A DNA stretch of 64,000 nucleotides from Sinomonas sp. ASV486 (GTDB taxonomy: Bacteria > Actinomycetota > Actinomycetes > Actinomycetales > Micrococcaceae): NCBI RefSeq assembly GCF_030908215.1, contig NZ_JAVFJK010000003.1, positions 61,883 to 125,882 of the forward strand, in the 5' to 3' direction. This document shows, in pieces, positions 18,828-31,668 of the stretch. The notes beneath the pieces are model-generated. The model searched no databases. It had not been told where the DNA came from and saw only the letters and a list, made by a program, of their open reading frames with translations. A program made the translations under genes and the position numbers. Each line of letters begins with the position of its first letter. Position 1 is the stretch's first letter.

Positions 18828-20072
18828 TCAGGCTCCGAGTGCCGTGAGGCCCGGGAGCTCCTTGCCTTCGAGGTATTCGAGGCTCGCGCCGCCGCCGGTC
18901 GAGATGTGCCCGAACTGGCTGTCCTCGAAGCCGAGCGTGCGGACTGCTGCGGCGGAGTCGCCGCCGCCGACCACGGTCAGTGCGCCCGCGGCAGTGGCGT
19001 CGACCAGGCCCTGTGCGACGGCCTTCGTGCCGGCCGCGAAGGCCGGGAACTCGAAGACGCCCATCGGGCCGTTCCAGAAGACGGTCCTGGCGGCGGCGAT
19101 CTCCTTCGCGAAGGCGCCTGCGGTGTCGGGTCCGATGTCGAGCCCGATGCCGGCCTCTCCGAAGGCCGTCTCCTCGATAGCATCGGCCGCGGCGACCTCA
19201 TGCTCGGCGTCCGCGGCGAACTTCGAGGCGACCACGACATCGGTCGGCAGGACGAATTCCGTGCCGGCCTCGGCCGCACGGGCGAGGTAGTCCTTGACCG
19301 TATCGATCTGGTCCTTCTCGAGCAGGCTTGCGCCGACGTTGTGGCCCTGGGCGGCGAGGAAGGTGAAGAGCATGCCGCCCCCCACAAGGAGCTTGTCCGC
19401 CTTGCCGATCAGGTTGTTGATCACCGCAAGCTTGTCGGAGACCTTGGAGCCGCCGAGGACCACGACGAACGGCCGCTCGGCGTGGTCGGTGAGGCGCTCG
19501 AGCACCTCGACCTCGATGCGGACCAGTTCGCCGAGGTAGGCCGGAAGGATCTGGGCAATGTCGAAAACGGAGGCGTGCTTGCGGTGCACGGCCCCGAAGG
19601 CGTCGTCGACATATGCACCATCAGCACCCGTCAGAGCGGCGAGCTCGCGTGCGAAGGCCACGCGTTCGCCGTCGTCCTTGCTCGTCTCACGGGGGTCGAA
19701 GCGGACGTTCTCGAGGACGAGGACCTGTCCGTCCTGGAGGCCGGCGGCGAGGGTGCGGGCGCTCTCCCCTACCGTGTCCTCCGCGAGCTGCACCGTGGTG
19801 CCTTCGGCCTGCGCGAGCTCGCGCAGGCGATCTGCAGCGGGCTTGATCGAATACTTGGGATCGGGCGCGCCCTTCGGGCGGCCGAGGTGGGCCATGACCA
19901 GAACACGGGCGCCGGCCTGGGCCAGCTTCTGGATCACGGGCAGGGAGGCGCGGACGCGGCCGTCGTCGGTGACGGTGAAACCGTCGAGCGGCACATTGAG
20001 GTCGCTACGGACCAGAACGTGCCGCCCGCGGACACCATCGGCGAGCAGGTCGTCGAGAGTGCGTGCAGTCAT
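18828..20072 (-). CDS. pgk: Phosphoglycerate kinase
   Basis: 414 residues. Makes ATP from 1,3-bisphosphoglycerate. Motifs in order: [11 protein letters not shown] near 19-29, AHLGRPKG near 62-69, [28 protein letters not shown] and the nucleotide loop [11 protein letters not shown] near 377-387. Lies 41 bases after gap but has its own leaderless-type signal, TAGCCT six bases before the ATG, so it may be expressed separately from gap. Confidence 0.97.
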   Translation of the reverse strand: MTARTLDDLLADGVRGRHVLVRSDLNVPLDGFTVTDDGRVRASLPVIQKLAQAGARVLVMAHLGRPKGAPDPKYSIKPAADRLRELAQAEGTTVQLAEDTVGESARTLAAGLQDGQVLVLENVRFDPRETSKDDGERVAFARELAALTGADGAYVDDAFGAVHRKHASVFDIAQILPAYLGELVRIEVEVLERLTDHAERPFVVVLGGSKVSDKLAVINNLIGKADKLLVGGGMLFTFLAAQGHNVGASLLEKDQIDTVKDYLARAAEAGTEFVLPTDVVVASKFAADAEHEVAAADAIEETAFGEAGIGLDIGPDTAGAFAKEIAAARTVFWNGPMGVFEFPAFAAGTKAVAQGLVDATAAGALTVVGGGDSAAAVRTLGFEDSQFGHISTGGGASLEYLEGKELPGLTALGA

Positions 20073-20078
20073 GGACTC

Positions 20079-20084
20079 AGGCTA
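20079..20084 (-). promoter_or_regulatory. -10 element of pgk (leaderless)
   Basis: TAGCCT on the minus strand ends six bases before the pgk ATG at 20072. It lies inside the 41-base gap-pgk spacer. Confidence 0.5.
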
Positions 20085-20113
20085 TCCGAGTTCCTCTTCC
20101 GTTACGTCCGGTC

Positions 20114-21355
<1,242 letters not shown>

Positions 21356-21979
21356 TCAAGCCGGGAGGATGAGACCCTTCGCGCCCGTGCGTGCGGCCTC
21401 GAAGCGCTTGGCGACATCGGCCCAGTTCACGATGTTCCAGACAGCCTTGACGTAGTCGGCCTTGACGTTCTGGTAGTCGAGGTAGAAGGCGTGCTCCCAC
21501 ATGTCCAGCTGGAACAGCGGGGTGGTCGCAACCGGGACACCGTTCTGCTGGTCGTACATCTGCTCGATGACGAGGTTCCCGCCGAGGGGCTCGTAGGCGA
21601 GGATGGCCCAGCCTGAGCCCTGGATCGTGGTGGCCGCGGCGGTGAAGTGCGCCTGGAACGCGTCGAACGAGCCGAAGTACTCGTCGATCGCAGCAGCGAG
21701 CTCGCCCTCGGGCCGGTCGCCGCCCTCCGGGGAGAGGTTGTTCCAGAAGATCGAGTGGTTGATGTGGCCACCGAGGTTGAACTGGAGGTCCTTCGAGAGC
21801 TTCGCAGCCGCGGCACCGTCACCCTTCGCACGCGCCTCCGCCATCTTCTCGAGGGCGGTGTTGGCGCCGGTCACATACGCGGCGTGGTGCTTGCTGTGGT
21901 GGAGCTCCATGATGCGCGCCGAGATGTGCGGCTCAAGGGCGGCGTAGTCGTAAGGGAGTTCAGGCAGTTCGTAGGTCAC
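21356..21979 (-). CDS. sodA: Superoxide dismutase (Mn/Fe family)
   Basis: 207 residues, normal length. Converts superoxide to peroxide and oxygen. Metal ligands are in [28 protein letters not shown] and [16 protein letters not shown], the last giving Asp and His. Mn versus Fe use cannot be settled from sequence; manganese or cambialistic use is usual in actinobacteria. The GTG at 21979 ([12 protein letters not shown]) has GGAGG five bases upstream and fits the family start better than the ATG at 21991. No signal peptide. It stands alone between gap and whiA. Confidence 0.94.
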   Translation of the reverse strand: MTYELPELPYDYAALEPHISARIMELHHSKHHAAYVTGANTALEKMAEARAKGDGAAAAKLSKDLQFNLGGHINHSIFWNNLSPEGGDRPEGELAAAIDEYFGSFDAFQAHFTAAATTIQGSGWAILAYEPLGGNLVIEQMYDQQNGVPVATTPLFQLDMWEHAFYLDYQNVKADYVKAVWNIVNWADVAKRFEAARTGAKGLILPA

Positions 21980-22097
21980 AACGTCCTCCATCTGTTGGCT
22001 TCCCGCCGCTTGACGCGCGGGCTGGTGACGGATCCATCCTATGCAGATCGGCACGCGCTATGCAGCGCAGCTGCAGTGCCGTGATACGGGGAACATC

Positions 22098-23078
22098 TCA
22101 GCCGTCGAGCATATCCGGCGTCACACTCGCCTCGGTTCCGGGAATTCCCTCGTCCTCGGCCTTCTTGTCCGCCATCGCGAGGAGCCGCCGGATGCGGCCG
22201 GCGATCGCGTCCTTCGTCATGGGCGGGTCTGCCAGCCGACCGAGCTCGTCGAGGCTCGCCTGCTTGTGGGCCACCCGCAGCTCGCCCGCGTATCGGAGAT
22301 GCTCAGGGACATCCTCGCCCAGGATCTCGAGGGCACGCTCGACACGCGCCCCGGCCGCGACGGCCGCCTGGGCCGAGCGGCGCAGGTTCGCGTCATCGAA
22401 GTTCGCGAGCCGGTTCGCGGTTGCGCGGACTTCCTTCCGCATGCGCCGCTCTTCCCACGCCATGAGCGCGTCGTGCGCACCCATGCGGGTCAGCAGCGCC
22501 GCGATCGCGTCGCCGTCGCGCACGACGACGCGGTCCACCCCGCGCACTTCCCGCGCCTTCGCGGCGATTCCGAGACGGCGGGCCGCGCCCACGAGCGCGA
22601 GGGCAGCCTCGGGGCCCGGGCACGTGACCTCGAGGGAGCTCGAGCGGCCGGGCTCCGTGAGCGACCCGTGGGCGAGGAACGCCCCCCGCCACACCGCCTC
22701 GGCATCGGCTGCGGAGCCATTGACCACTGACGAGGGCAGCCCGCGGACCGGGCGCCCACGGTTGTCGAGCAGGCCAGTCTGGCGGGCCAGGGCCTCGCCC
22801 TCGCGGACCACCCGGACCACGTACCGGTTCCCCCGGCGCAGTCCGCCGCCGGAGACGACGATGATCTCGCTCGGGTGGCCGTAGACCTCGGCGATCGCGG
22901 TCCGCAGGCGTCGGGCGGTCGCGGCAAGGTCTACCTCGGCCTCGATGACGATCCGGCCGGAGATGATGTGCAGGCCCCCTGCGAAACGCAGGACCGCGGA
23001 CACCTCCGCCTTGCGCTCAGACGACTTCTTGACCGCCAGCCGCGACAGCTCATCCTTCACGCTCTGGGTCAGTGCCAT
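22098..23078 (-). CDS. whiA: Sporulation/cell-division regulator WhiA
   Basis: 326 residues, the standard WhiA length. An N-terminal LAGLIDADG-homing-endonuclease-like fold is followed by a C-terminal helix-turn-helix ([25 protein letters not shown], in two parts near 274-298). In streptomycetes WhiA works with WhiB to activate division genes; most actinobacteria keep it in this whiA-yvcK-rapZ-uvrC block. The ATG at 23078 has AGGAAGGA upstream; the open frame above it is probably untranslated. It lies 43 bases after yvcK. Confidence 0.95.
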   Translation of the reverse strand: MALTQSVKDELSRLAVKKSSERKAEVSAVLRFAGGLHIISGRIVIEAEVDLAATARRLRTAIAEVYGHPSEIIVVSGGGLRRGNRYVVRVVREGEALARQTGLLDNRGRPVRGLPSSVVNGSAADAEAVWRGAFLAHGSLTEPGRSSSLEVTCPGPEAALALVGAARRLGIAAKAREVRGVDRVVVRDGDAIAALLTRMGAHDALMAWEERRMRKEVRATANRLANFDDANLRRSAQAAVAAGARVERALEILGEDVPEHLRYAGELRVAHKQASLDELGRLADPPMTKDAIAGRIRRLLAMADKKAEDEGIPGTEASVTPDMLDG

Positions 23079-23121
23079 GGCTGTCCTTCCTGGTCCCTCG
23101 GCGTCCGCGTCGGCCCGCCGG

Positions 23122-24168
23122 TCATCGCTCACCGCCGGAGGACCCGCCTCCGGTGAAGACTTCGTGATACGCCCCGGCCAGCCGAAGCGCGTCGTGCACC
23201 GGTCGGTAACCGGCGGACCTCACTCTATCGAAGAGCACCTCGGCCCCGAGCTCGGCGGCCACCCGGACGAACTCATCCCGGTCCGCCACGGACGCCTCGT
23301 CCGCAATGACGGCGTCGACCGTGAACTCGGGGGCAACATGCCGCAGGGCGCGCAGGTGGTCCGCGGCCGTCATGCCCGCCGTCTCCTTCGTGTCGACGGC
23401 GAGGTTCATTGTGAGGCAGCGGCGCGCAGGCGTGTCGGTGAGGGCCTGGCGCATCTGCGGCAGGAGCAGGTGCGGCAGCACCGACGTGTACCAGGACCCC
23501 GGGCCCAGCACCACCCAGTCGGCGAGCTCGATAGCGCTCAGCGTCTCCGGGCATGCCGGTGCGTCCTCGGGCACGAGACGGACCTCCTCGAGCCGCCCGG
23601 CGACAGCGCACGCCGCCTGGCCGCGGATGGTCTCGGTCCGGGCGGGGCCGCCGTGGGCTCCCCCGCCCGCCACGAGGACGTCGCCCTCGATCGTGAGCGG
23701 CACGCGGGACATCGGCAGGACCTGGCCGCGCGCGCCCAGGAGCGCCCCGGCCCAACGCAGTCCGTCGACGACGTCGCCGAGCAGCTCCCACAGCGTGACG
23801 ATGAGGAGATTGCCCATCGCGTGGTTCTCGAGACCGCTCATGCCCGACGGCGAGTGGAACCTGTGCTGCATGACATCGCGCCAGGTGCGGCCCCAGTCGG
23901 TGTCATCGCACAGGGCCGCGAGTGCCATCCGCAGGTCTCCGGGCGGGAGGACGCCGAAGTCCTTGCGCAGACCGCCGGAGGATCCGCCGTCGTCCGCGAC
24001 CGTCACGACGGCGGTCAGCTCGTTCGTGAGGAGACGGAGGGCGGACAGTGACGCGGCGAGACCGTGCCCGCCGCCGAGGGCCACGACCGTGGGCCCCTTC
24101 GGCGTGCCGCCGTCAGTCCCGGCGCCCGGACGGATGAGGGGCAGCTGGCCGGTGAACAAGGTGCTCAC
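23122..24168 (-). CDS. yvcK: YvcK/CofD-like gluconeogenesis factor
   Basis: 348 residues. The N-terminal motif [14 protein letters not shown] near 28-41 and the block [15 protein letters not shown] near 57-71 mark the YvcK branch of the CofD family, UDP-sugar-binding proteins tied to carbon flux and cell-wall synthesis in Bacillus and mycobacteria (CuvA). The GNLLIV and [13 protein letters not shown] segments are typical. The GTG start at 24168 lies seven bases after the rapZ stop, suggesting coupled translation. Confidence 0.93.
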   Translation of the reverse strand: MSTLFTGQLPLIRPGAGTDGGTPKGPTVVALGGGHGLAASLSALRLLTNELTAVVTVADDGGSSGGLRKDFGVLPPGDLRMALAALCDDTDWGRTWRDVMQHRFHSPSGMSGLENHAMGNLLIVTLWELLGDVVDGLRWAGALLGARGQVLPMSRVPLTIEGDVLVAGGGAHGGPARTETIRGQAACAVAGRLEEVRLVPEDAPACPETLSAIELADWVVLGPGSWYTSVLPHLLLPQMRQALTDTPARRCLTMNLAVDTKETAGMTAADHLRALRHVAPEFTVDAVIADEASVADRDEFVRVAAELGAEVLFDRVRSAGYRPVHDALRLAGAYHEVFTGGGSSGGER

Positions 24169-24175
24169 TCGCGCG

Positions 24176-25111
24176 TCATTCCCGACCCAGGTCGCGGTGC
24201 GAGGTCGTCACCGTGACACGCGGCTGCTGGGCGAGGCGCTTGGAGAGCTCCTCGGCCACCGCCACGGAACGGTGCTTGCCTCCCGTGCAGCCCACCGCGA
24301 TCGTGGCGTAGTGCTTGTTCTCCCGGCGGTAGCCGGCGAGGACCGGCTCGAGGGCGTGCACGTAGCGCTCCACGAACTCTTGCGCCCCGTTGGCGACGAG
24401 CACGTAGTCGCGCACATCCGGGTCAAGCCCGGTGTGCGGCCTCAGCTGGGGCACCCAATGCGGGTTGGGCAGGAAACGCACGTCGGCGACGTAGTTCGCG
24501 TCTGCCGGGAGCCCGTACTTGAACCCGAAGCTCATCACGTTCAGCCGCAGGGTGACGGGCCCCTTCTCCGAGAAGAGCTCGGTGATGGCTGTCGCGAGGC
24601 CGTGGACATTGAAGTCGGACGTGTCGAGCACGAGCGTCGCGTGGTCGCGCAGCTCGGTGAGGAGGGCCCTCTCCGCGGCGATTCCGTCGGAGATCCGGCC
24701 GCCGCCCTGGAGGGGGTGCGGACGGCGGCCCTGCTCGAAACGGCGGATGAGCACGTCGTCGCTCGCATCGAGGAACAGGACCCGGTACTCGGTCCCGCTC
24801 GCGGAGAGCTGGGCGAGCGCCTCGCGGATGTCCGCGAAGAGGGCCTTGCTGCGCACATCCATGACGACGGCGAGCTTGGGGATCCGCTCCGACGCGTGCT
24901 GAACGAGTTCGGACAGCGTGCTCAGGAGCTGCGGGGGGAGGTTCTCGACGACGTACCAGCCGTGGTCCTCGAGCGCGTTGGCCGCGGTGCTGCGGCCGGC
25001 ACCGGACATGCCCGTGACGATGAGCAGCTCCGACGCCGTGGGCTTGACGGGTGTCAGCCCGATTTCGTGCTGCCCTGTGTCGTGGCCGACGTCCGTGCTC
25101 GTCTCGCTCAT
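24176..25111 (-). CDS. rapZ: RapZ-family nucleotide-binding protein
   Basis: 311 residues. An N-terminal P-loop domain (GMSGAGRST, 34-42) joins the C-terminal RapZ domain with [23 protein letters not shown] and [16 protein letters not shown]. In E. coli RapZ guides decay of the GlmZ small RNA; that role is not established in actinobacteria, where nucleotide or signal binding is a safer statement. The Walker A lysine is replaced by arginine here. The ATG at 25111 is preceded by TAGGCT at six bases, a leaderless start. Confidence 0.93.
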   Translation of the reverse strand: MSETSTDVGHDTGQHEIGLTPVKPTASELLIVTGMSGAGRSTAANALEDHGWYVVENLPPQLLSTLSELVQHASERIPKLAVVMDVRSKALFADIREALAQLSASGTEYRVLFLDASDDVLIRRFEQGRRPHPLQGGGRISDGIAAERALLTELRDHATLVLDTSDFNVHGLATAITELFSEKGPVTLRLNVMSFGFKYGLPADANYVADVRFLPNPHWVPQLRPHTGLDPDVRDYVLVANGAQEFVERYVHALEPVLAGYRRENKHYATIAVGCTGGKHRSVAVAEELSKRLAQQPRVTVTTSHRDLGRE

Positions 25112-25117
25112 GGCCCC

Positions 25118-25123
25118 AGCCTA
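25118..25123 (-). promoter_or_regulatory. -10 element of rapZ (leaderless)
   Basis: Minus-strand TAGGCT, six bases before the rapZ ATG. It sits right beside the uvrC stop, so rapZ-yvcK-whiA can be transcribed apart from uvrC. Confidence 0.5.
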
Positions 25124-25124
25124 G

Positions 25125-27125
25125 CTAAGACTCCAGGATTTCGCCGGTGGCGTAATTGATCGCGGGGGCCAGCACCTCGCCGTCGGCTGTGACGCCGATG
25201 ACCCCTGGGGTGTCTGCCTGCGTGACCGCATCGGAGATCCCCTCGGCGATCCCGTGCAGGCGTGCGTAGACGGCCGCCGCGAGAGCGGGACCCACCCCAT
25301 TGACGTCTGTGATCTCGGTGACGCTCGCGGCCCTGAGCCGCTTGAGGGACCCGAAGTGGGCCAGAAGCGACTTCTGTCGGGCGGGACCGAGGCCCGGGAC
25401 CTCGTCCAGAAGCGACGCCGTCATGGACTTGGCGCGCTTCTGCCGGTGGAACGTGATCGCGAAGCGGTGCGCCTCGTCGCGGATGCGCTGCAGGAGGTAA
25501 AGACCCTGGGAGGCGCGCGGCAGGATCACGGGGAAGTCCCCCTCCGGGAGCCAGACCTCCTCGAGACGCTTCGCGAGTCCGACGACGCGCACCTCGTCAC
25601 CGATGCCGAGCTCAGCGAGTGCCCTGACCGCGGCGGAGACCTGAGGCTGCCCGCCGTCGACCACGACGAGGTTCGGCGGATAGGCGAACTTCCTGTTCGC
25701 GTCCCGCTCCTCGACCGGGAGTTCCCGTTCGGCGAGGTAGTTGCGGAAGCGCCGGGTGAGCACGTCATGCATCGCGGCGGTGTCGTCGCGCGCGGCCTCG
25801 CCCGTGATGGAGAACTTCCGGTACTCGCTCTTCTTGGTCAGTCCGTCCTCGACGACGACCATCGATGCGACGACGTTCGTCCCCTGGACGTGCGAGATGT
25901 CGAACGACTCGATGCGCAGGGGCGGCTCGGACAGCTCGAGCGCTTCCTGCAGCTCCTGGAGGGCGAGGGAGCGGGTCGTGATGTCCCCCGCGCGGCGGCT
26001 CTTGTGCAGCCGGAGCGCCTGCACTGCATTCTCCTGGACGGTCTTCATGAGCGCGGCCTTGTCCCCGCGCTGGGGGACCCTCAGCTCGACCCGTGCCCCG
26101 CGGAGGCCCGAGAGCCATAGCGTGAGCTCGTCAGCGTCGTCGGGCAGGACCGGCACGAGGACCTCGCGCGGGAGACGGCCGTTCGTCTCCTCCTGCTCGC
26201 CATAGACCTGCTGGAGGAGGTGACCCACGAGTGCGGCCGGCGTCGCCTCTTCGACCTTCTCGACGACCCAGCCGCGCTGGCCGCGGATACGCCCGCCACG
26301 GACGTGGAACACCTGGACGGCCGCCTCGAGCTCGTCCTCTTCGACGGCGAAGAGGTCGGCATCCGTGTCCTCGGAGAGCACCACGGCGTTGCGCTCGAAG
26401 ACCTTGCGCATCGCGATGATGTCGTCCCGCAGCCGCGCCGCATTCTCGTAGTCGAGATCCGCCACGGCGTCCGCCATCTTCCGCTCGAGCTGGGCGATGA
26501 ATCTCCCCGCCTCCCCGCCCATGAAGTCGCAGAAATCCTCGGCCAGCTCCCGGTGGTCCGCCTCCGAGATCCGGCCGACGCACGGCGCCGCGCATTTGTC
26601 GATGTACCCCAGGAGGCACGGACGCCCGCTCCGCTCGGCTCGCCGGAACACGCCTGCACTGCACGAACGCACGGGGAAGACGCGCAGGAGTGTGTCCATC
26701 GTCTCCCGGATCGCCCCGGCGGTGTAGGGGCCGAAGTACCGCGTGCCCTTGCGCCGCTCGCCGCGCATGACCTGGACCCGGGGGTACTTCTCCGACATCG
26801 TCACGGCGAGGTAGGGATACGTCTTGTCGTCGCGGAAGGCAAGGTTGTAGCGCGGTTTGAATTCCTTGATCCAGGTGTACTCGAGCTGGAGGGCCTCGAG
26901 TTCACTGCCGACCACCGTCCACTCCACGCTCGCGGCGGCGTGGACCATGGCGTAGGTCTTCTGCAGGAGCGTGGCCGGGTTCGCGAAGTACGAGGTCAGC
27001 CGCTGCCGGAGGCTCTTGGCCTTGCCGACGTAGATGACCCGGCCGTGTGGGTCCCGGAACCTGTAGACGCCGGGATCGGTAGGGATCTCGCCGGTCTTCG
27101 GCCGGTAGCTCGCTGGATCTGCCAC
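25125..27125 (-). CDS. uvrC: Excinuclease ABC subunit C
   Basis: 666 residues. Makes the two incisions in nucleotide excision repair. The N-terminal GIY-YIG nuclease begins [11 protein letters not shown] and continues with [14 protein letters not shown] near 31-44. The middle holds the cysteine-rich stretch and the UVR motif. The second nuclease, RNase H-like, has [12 protein letters not shown] with its catalytic aspartate, and the C-terminus has tandem helix-hairpin-helix motifs ([22 protein letters not shown]). GTG start at 27125, six bases from TAGACT. Confidence 0.97.
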   Translation of the reverse strand: MADPASYRPKTGEIPTDPGVYRFRDPHGRVIYVGKAKSLRQRLTSYFANPATLLQKTYAMVHAAASVEWTVVGSELEALQLEYTWIKEFKPRYNLAFRDDKTYPYLAVTMSEKYPRVQVMRGERRKGTRYFGPYTAGAIRETMDTLLRVFPVRSCSAGVFRRAERSGRPCLLGYIDKCAAPCVGRISEADHRELAEDFCDFMGGEAGRFIAQLERKMADAVADLDYENAARLRDDIIAMRKVFERNAVVLSEDTDADLFAVEEDELEAAVQVFHVRGGRIRGQRGWVVEKVEEATPAALVGHLLQQVYGEQEETNGRLPREVLVPVLPDDADELTLWLSGLRGARVELRVPQRGDKAALMKTVQENAVQALRLHKSRRAGDITTRSLALQELQEALELSEPPLRIESFDISHVQGTNVVASMVVVEDGLTKKSEYRKFSITGEAARDDTAAMHDVLTRRFRNYLAERELPVEERDANRKFAYPPNLVVVDGGQPQVSAAVRALAELGIGDEVRVVGLAKRLEEVWLPEGDFPVILPRASQGLYLLQRIRDEAHRFAITFHRQKRAKSMTASLLDEVPGLGPARQKSLLAHFGSLKRLRAASVTEITDVNGVGPALAAAVYARLHGIAEGISDAVTQADTPGVIGVTADGEVLAPAINYATGEILES

Positions 27126-27131
27126 CGCTCC

Positions 27132-27137
27132 AGTCTA
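27132..27137 (-). promoter_or_regulatory. -10 element of uvrC (leaderless)
   Basis: Minus-strand TAGACT ends six bases before the GTG at 27125. No ribosome site is present. Confidence 0.55.
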
Positions 27138-27167
27138 GGGTGGTGGCCGCACCCTGAGCCGAGCCGG

Positions 27168-27836
27168 CTAGTGCTCGGCGGGGGGCTTGTTGTAGCCGCT
27201 TGCGCGCTCCTGGCCGCTGAGGGCAGCGATGGCGTCCATGATCTGGTCTGTCGCGTCGCGACGCAGCGGCAGCGAATGGTCCGGGCCGGTCTTGTCGAAG
27301 GCGAGCGGCTTCCCGATGTGCATCTCGAAGTGCTGCGGCCGAATGGAGTTCTTGTCGGCGGGCTGGAGGTTCTCCGTGCCGATGAGCCCGACGGGCACCA
27401 CGGGCGCCCCCGTCGTGAGGGCAAGCCAGCCGACCCCGGTGCGTCCCCGGTACAGGAGTCCGTCGCGGGAACGCGTGCCTTCTGGGTAGATTCCGATGCC
27501 CTGACCCTCATCGAGGATGTCGAGGAGGGTCTTGAGCGCAGCCACGCTCGCGGCCTGCTCGCCGCGCTCAACAGGAATCGAGCCGACGCCCTCGAAGAAG
27601 GCCTTCATGAGCTTGCCCTTGACGCCTTTGCCGGTGAAGTACTCAGCCTTGGCGAAGAACGCCACACCCCGCGGCATGAGGGCCTGGATGATCACGGAGT
27701 CGAGGAACGAGAGGTGGTTTGAGGCGACGATGAACGGGCCGCTCTCGGGCACATTCTCGATACCCGTGACAGTGGGCCGGCACAGGCCACCGATGAGTCC
27801 CCGGATGCTGTGCCGGGTCATCGAGTAGATCAGCAT
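27168..27836 (-). CDS. 1-acyl-glycerol-3-phosphate acyltransferase (PlsC family)
   Basis: 222 residues of the PlsC acyltransferase family, which transfers fatty acyl groups to lysophospholipids at the inner membrane face. The catalytic HX4D motif is NHLSFLDS near 40-47 and the substrate motif is YPEGTRSRDG near 117-126, with VPVGLIG further on. No transmembrane helix is evident. The ATG overlaps the end of the upstream HAD gene by seven bases, indicating coupling. Substrate range (phosphatidic acid versus other lipids) is not predictable. Confidence 0.9.
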   Translation of the reverse strand: MLIYSMTRHSIRGLIGGLCRPTVTGIENVPESGPFIVASNHLSFLDSVIIQALMPRGVAFFAKAEYFTGKGVKGKLMKAFFEGVGSIPVERGEQAASVAALKTLLDILDEGQGIGIYPEGTRSRDGLLYRGRTGVGWLALTTGAPVVPVGLIGTENLQPADKNSIRPQHFEMHIGKPLAFDKTGPDHSLPLRRDATDQIMDAIAALSGQERASGYNKPPAEH

Positions 27837-28528
27837 GCAGAAGCCTCCGGGGCTAGATCGAGGACCATGCCGATCGCCCGCTCGAGCTCATCGGCGTCCG
27901 ACACGATGGCGGCCAGATCGAGGGACGCGAACTCGCCCTCGGGCGCGAAGCCCCACGCAACGCCGATGCACCGCACCCCGTTCGCGGCGGCGCCTGCTGC
28001 GTCGTGGCGCCTGTCCCCGATCATGACGGCACGGTCCGCGGTCGCATGGTTTGTCACGAGTGCATCCAGCACGATCCCGACCTTCCCGTCCGGGGGCGGC
28101 GGCAGCGTCTCGTCGTCGGGCGAGCCGTGGATGCTGTGGAAGAAGCGCTCGAGCCCGTGCAGGCGCAGGAGCTTCACCGCGAGATTCCGCGGCTTCTGAG
28201 TGGCAACCGTCAGATGCAGACCGCGCTCACGGAGTCGTGCGAGGAGCTCCGGAATGCCCGGGTACGGAAGGCTCTGGGCCATTCCGTGCTCGATGTACTG
28301 CTTCCGGTAGGTGTGCACGACGGCGTCGAGCAGGCCCTCGGGCGCGTCGACCAGCCGGTGGAGCGATTCGAGCAGCGGCGGGCCCACCATGCCCGCAAGC
28401 ACCGCTGCGGTCGGGACATCGAGCCCGTGGGCCTTGAGGGCGTACGCGATACCGCCGGTGATGCTTCCCGCGGGGTCGACGAGAGTGCCGTCGAGATCGA
28501 AGATCGCAAGCGCGGGGGTGTCTGTCAC
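27830..28528 (-). CDS. HAD-family phosphatase, phosphoglycolate-phosphatase-like
   Basis: 232 residues. HAD motif I is IFDLDGTLVDPAGS near 8-21 with the nucleophilic aspartate, motif II is the Thr of TVATQKP, and motif III/IV is VMIGDRRHDAAGA. The Gph/PpaX-like fold suggests action on small phosphate esters such as phosphoglycolate. The GTG at 28528 has a GGGAGA site; the upstream open frame codes nothing family-like. It overlaps the acyltransferase gene. The true substrate is unknown. Confidence 0.88.
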   Translation of the reverse strand: MTDTPALAIFDLDGTLVDPAGSITGGIAYALKAHGLDVPTAAVLAGMVGPPLLESLHRLVDAPEGLLDAVVHTYRKQYIEHGMAQSLPYPGIPELLARLRERGLHLTVATQKPRNLAVKLLRLHGLERFFHSIHGSPDDETLPPPPDGKVGIVLDALVTNHATADRAVMIGDRRHDAAGAAANGVRCIGVAWGFAPEGEFASLDLAAIVSDADELERAIGMVLDLAPEASAC

Positions 28529-28657
28529 CGGGACAGTCTCCCATATCGATACGGGTGCCTGAAATTCGCACACCCATCGGCATGAACGCCACGGCATAGA
28601 CGAGCTTACACATGCCGTGGCCTTCATATTCAAGAGGCCTCCGCCGTGCCTCCAGGG

Positions 28658-31639
28658 CTATGTGGCGTTCAGGACCTCAGCCAGGAAGGCGCCCGTGTAG
28701 CTGCCCTCGGCCCGGGCGACCTGCTCGGGCGTCCCTGTAGCAACAATCTGGCCGCCACCGGACCCCCCGTTGGGGCCAAGGTCGATGATCCAGTCGGCGC
28801 TCTTGATGACGTCGAGGTTGTGCTCGATCGTGATGACGGTGTTGCCCTTCTCCACAAGGGACTGCAGTACGAGGAGCAGCTTGCGGATGTCCTCGAAGTG
28901 CAGGCCGGTGGTCGGCTCGTCGAGGACGTACACGCTGCGGCCATTTGAGCGCTTCTGAAGCTCGGCCGCGAGCTTGACGCGCTGCGCCTCACCGCCCGAG
29001 AGCGTCGTGGCGGGCTGTCCGAGCCGTACGTAGCCGAGGCCGACATCGACAAGCGTGTTGAGGTGGCGCGCGATGGGGCTGAACGCCGCGAAGAACTCCG
29101 CCGCCTCATCGATCGGCATGTTGAGGACATCCGCAATCGTCTTGCCCTTGTAGTGGACCTCGAGCGTCTCACGGTTGTACCGGGCTCCGTGGCACACCTC
29201 GCACGGAACGTACACGTCCGGGAGGAAGTTCATCTCGATCTTGATCGTGCCGTCGCCGCTGCATGCCTCGCATCGGCCGCCCTTGACGTTGAACGAGAAC
29301 CTGCCCGGCATGTAGCCGCGCACCTTCGCCTCGTTCGTCTCGGCGAAGAGCTTGCGGATGTGGTCGAAGACCCCCGTGTACGTGGCAGGGTTCGACCGGG
29401 GAGTACGCCCGATCGGGCTCTGGTCGACGTGGATGACCTTGTCGAGGTGCTCGAGCCCATCGATCCGCGTGTGCCTGCCTGCAACCTGCTTGGCGCCGTT
29501 GAGCCGGTTGGCGAGCACCTTGTAGAGGATGTCGTTGACGAGGGTCGACTTGCCCGAACCGCTCACGCCGGTCACAGCCGTGAAGACCCCGAGCGGGAAC
29601 GTGACGTCGACGCCCTGCAGGTTGTGCTCGCGTGCCCCGACGACCTTCAGCTGGCGCTTGCGGTCCACCTTGCGCCGCGCGCGCGGGACCTCGATCGAGC
29701 GACGCCCCGAGAGGTAGTCCCCCGTGAGCGACGCGGTGTTCGCCTTGAGCCCCTCGAGGGTTCCTGAGTGGACCACCTGGCCGCCGTGCTCGCCCGCACC
29801 TGGGCCGATGTCGACGATCCAGTCAGCCTCATGGATGGTGTCCTCGTCATGTTCGACGACGATGAGCGTGTTCCCCAGATCCCGCAGGCGGGTGAGGGTC
29901 CCGATGAGCCGGCGGTTGTCGCGCTGGTGGAGGCCGATGCTCGGCTCGTCGAGGACGTACAGGACGCCCACGAGCCCCGACCCGATCTGGGTTGCGAGGC
30001 GGATGCGCTGGGCCTCACCGCCGGAAAGCGTCCCGGCCGCACGCTCGAGATTGAGGTACTCGAGGCCGACATCGAGGAGGAACCTCAGGCGAGCGTCGAT
30101 CTCCTTGAGGACCTGGGCAGCGATCTGCTCTTCGCGCGGCGTCAGCTCGAGCGTCGCGAGGAACTCTCGCGACTCCCGCAGCGGAAGCCTCGAGACCTCG
30201 GCGATCGACTTCTCACCGATCAGTACCGAGAGCGATGCGGGGTTGAGGCGTGCGCCGCCGCATTCGGGGCACGGGATTTCCCGCATGTACTCCTCGTAGC
30301 GGTCGCGGGCCGAGTCCGACTCGGTCTCGAGGTGCTTGCGCTGGATGTACTGCACGGCGCCTTCGAAACCGGTGCTGTACTTGCGCTCGCGCCCGAAGCG
30401 ATTGCGGTACTGGACCACGACCTTGTGGTCCTTGCCGTAGAGCACTGCGTCGCGCGCGTACTCGGGCAGGCTGTGCCACGGGGTCGTCATCGAGAAGCCG
30501 AGGTCATCGGCGAGTCCGTCGAGCAGACGGTTCCAGTACTCCGTCGTCGCCGTGCCGAGGGCCCAGGGGGCAATCGCGCCCTCCGACAGGCTCAGCTCGG
30601 GGTCCGGCACAACGAGGTCGACATCGACCTCGAGCTTCGTGCCGATGCCGGTGCACGCGGGGCACGCGCCAAAGGGGTTGTTGAACGAGAACGTCCGCGG
30701 TTCGATCTCGTCGATCGCGAGCGGGTGGTCGTTGGGGCACGCGAGGTTCTCCGAGAACGCGCGGAGCCGGGCGTCGTCGTCCGGCTCGCGGTCCACGAAA
30801 TCGGCCAGGACCCGCCCCTCGGCGAGGCCCAGGGCCGTCTCGACAGAGTCGGCAAGGCGCTGGCGCATGCCCTCCTTGACCACGAGGCGGTCCACGATCA
30901 CCTCGATCGTGTGCTTGAACTGCTTGCCGAGCTTCGGCGGCTCCGTGAGCTGGACGAGCTCCCCATCGACCCGGGCACGGGAGTAGCCCTTCGCGGCGAG
31001 CTCCTTGAACAGGTCCACGAACTCGCCCTTGCGACCGCGCACCACGGGGGCCAGGAGCTGGAAGCGCGTCCCCTCCGGCATCTCGAGGAGCAGGTCCACA
31101 ATCTGCTGCGGGGTCTGGCGCGTGACCGGCTCATGGCAGATCGGGCAGTGCGGGCGCCCGACCCGCGCCCAGAGGAGGCGCATGTAGTCGTAGATCTCGG
31201 TGATGGTGCCGACGGTCGAGCGCGGGTTCTTGCTCGTGGACTTCTGGTCGATCGAGACGGCCGGAGAGAGGCCCTCGATGAAGTCGACGTCCGGCTTGTC
31301 CACCTGTCCGAGGAACTGGCGCGCATAGGCAGAAAGAGACTCGACGTAACGACGCTGGCCCTCGGCGAAGATCGTGTCGAACGCGAGCGAGGACTTCCCC
31401 GAGCCGGACAGCCCCGTGAATACGATCATCTTCTCGCGCGGCAGATCCAGGTCAACGTTGCGAAGGTTGTGCTCGCGCGCGCCCTTGACCACGAGGCGGG
31501 ACAGGTCCGGCGCCGTGGGGTCCTCGAGGAGCTCGCGGTCAGCTGGTGACTTCTGCGGGCTGGGATGCTGGGTGTTTGACCCTTGTGGGGTCGACTTCTG
31601 CACGGGGGTGGAATCGTTGAGCGTGGACAGACTCTGCAC
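28658..31639 (-). CDS. uvrA: Excinuclease ABC subunit A
   Basis: 993 residues. The damage-sensing ATPase of nucleotide excision repair. Two ABC cassettes: the first Walker A is GLSGSGKSS near 75-83, the second GVSGSGKST near 680; signature SGGEAQR occurs twice. Zinc-binding CxxC pairs are CPICHEP, CPECGG and the CEAC...CEVC module. The GTG at 31639 lies six bases after TAACAT, giving a leaderless start and a 48-residue variable N-terminal tail before the conserved [12 protein letters not shown] LexA-like box lies just upstream. Confidence 0.97.
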   Translation of the reverse strand: MQSLSTLNDSTPVQKSTPQGSNTQHPSPQKSPADRELLEDPTAPDLSRLVVKGAREHNLRNVDLDLPREKMIVFTGLSGSGKSSLAFDTIFAEGQRRYVESLSAYARQFLGQVDKPDVDFIEGLSPAVSIDQKSTSKNPRSTVGTITEIYDYMRLLWARVGRPHCPICHEPVTRQTPQQIVDLLLEMPEGTRFQLLAPVVRGRKGEFVDLFKELAAKGYSRARVDGELVQLTEPPKLGKQFKHTIEVIVDRLVVKEGMRQRLADSVETALGLAEGRVLADFVDREPDDDARLRAFSENLACPNDHPLAIDEIEPRTFSFNNPFGACPACTGIGTKLEVDVDLVVPDPELSLSEGAIAPWALGTATTEYWNRLLDGLADDLGFSMTTPWHSLPEYARDAVLYGKDHKVVVQYRNRFGRERKYSTGFEGAVQYIQRKHLETESDSARDRYEEYMREIPCPECGGARLNPASLSVLIGEKSIAEVSRLPLRESREFLATLELTPREEQIAAQVLKEIDARLRFLLDVGLEYLNLERAAGTLSGGEAQRIRLATQIGSGLVGVLYVLDEPSIGLHQRDNRRLIGTLTRLRDLGNTLIVVEHDEDTIHEADWIVDIGPGAGEHGGQVVHSGTLEGLKANTASLTGDYLSGRRSIEVPRARRKVDRKRQLKVVGAREHNLQGVDVTFPLGVFTAVTGVSGSGKSTLVNDILYKVLANRLNGAKQVAGRHTRIDGLEHLDKVIHVDQSPIGRTPRSNPATYTGVFDHIRKLFAETNEAKVRGYMPGRFSFNVKGGRCEACSGDGTIKIEMNFLPDVYVPCEVCHGARYNRETLEVHYKGKTIADVLNMPIDEAAEFFAAFSPIARHLNTLVDVGLGYVRLGQPATTLSGGEAQRVKLAAELQKRSNGRSVYVLDEPTTGLHFEDIRKLLLVLQSLVEKGNTVITIEHNLDVIKSADWIIDLGPNGGSGGGQIVATGTPEQVARAEGSYTGAFLAEVLNAT

Positions 31640-31645
31640 CCGTCC

Positions 31646-31651
31646 ATGTTA
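31646..31651 (-). promoter_or_regulatory. -10 element of uvrA (leaderless)
   Basis: Minus-strand TAACAT, six bases before the GTG at 31639. Confidence 0.5.
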
Positions 31652-31668
31652 GTCGACGTCGACGAGAT

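Noticed and set aside
27830-28633. Upstream-extended start of the HAD phosphatase
   Set aside because: The 35 extra residues have no family counterpart, whereas GTG 28528 has a ribosome site and begins at the HAD domain.
29768-31549. 593-codon plus-strand frame opposite uvrA, and similar frames opposite tkt (10039-11487) and zwf (14321-15544)
   Set aside because: Same antisense artefact. No start signal, no family match and complete overlap with well-defined genes.
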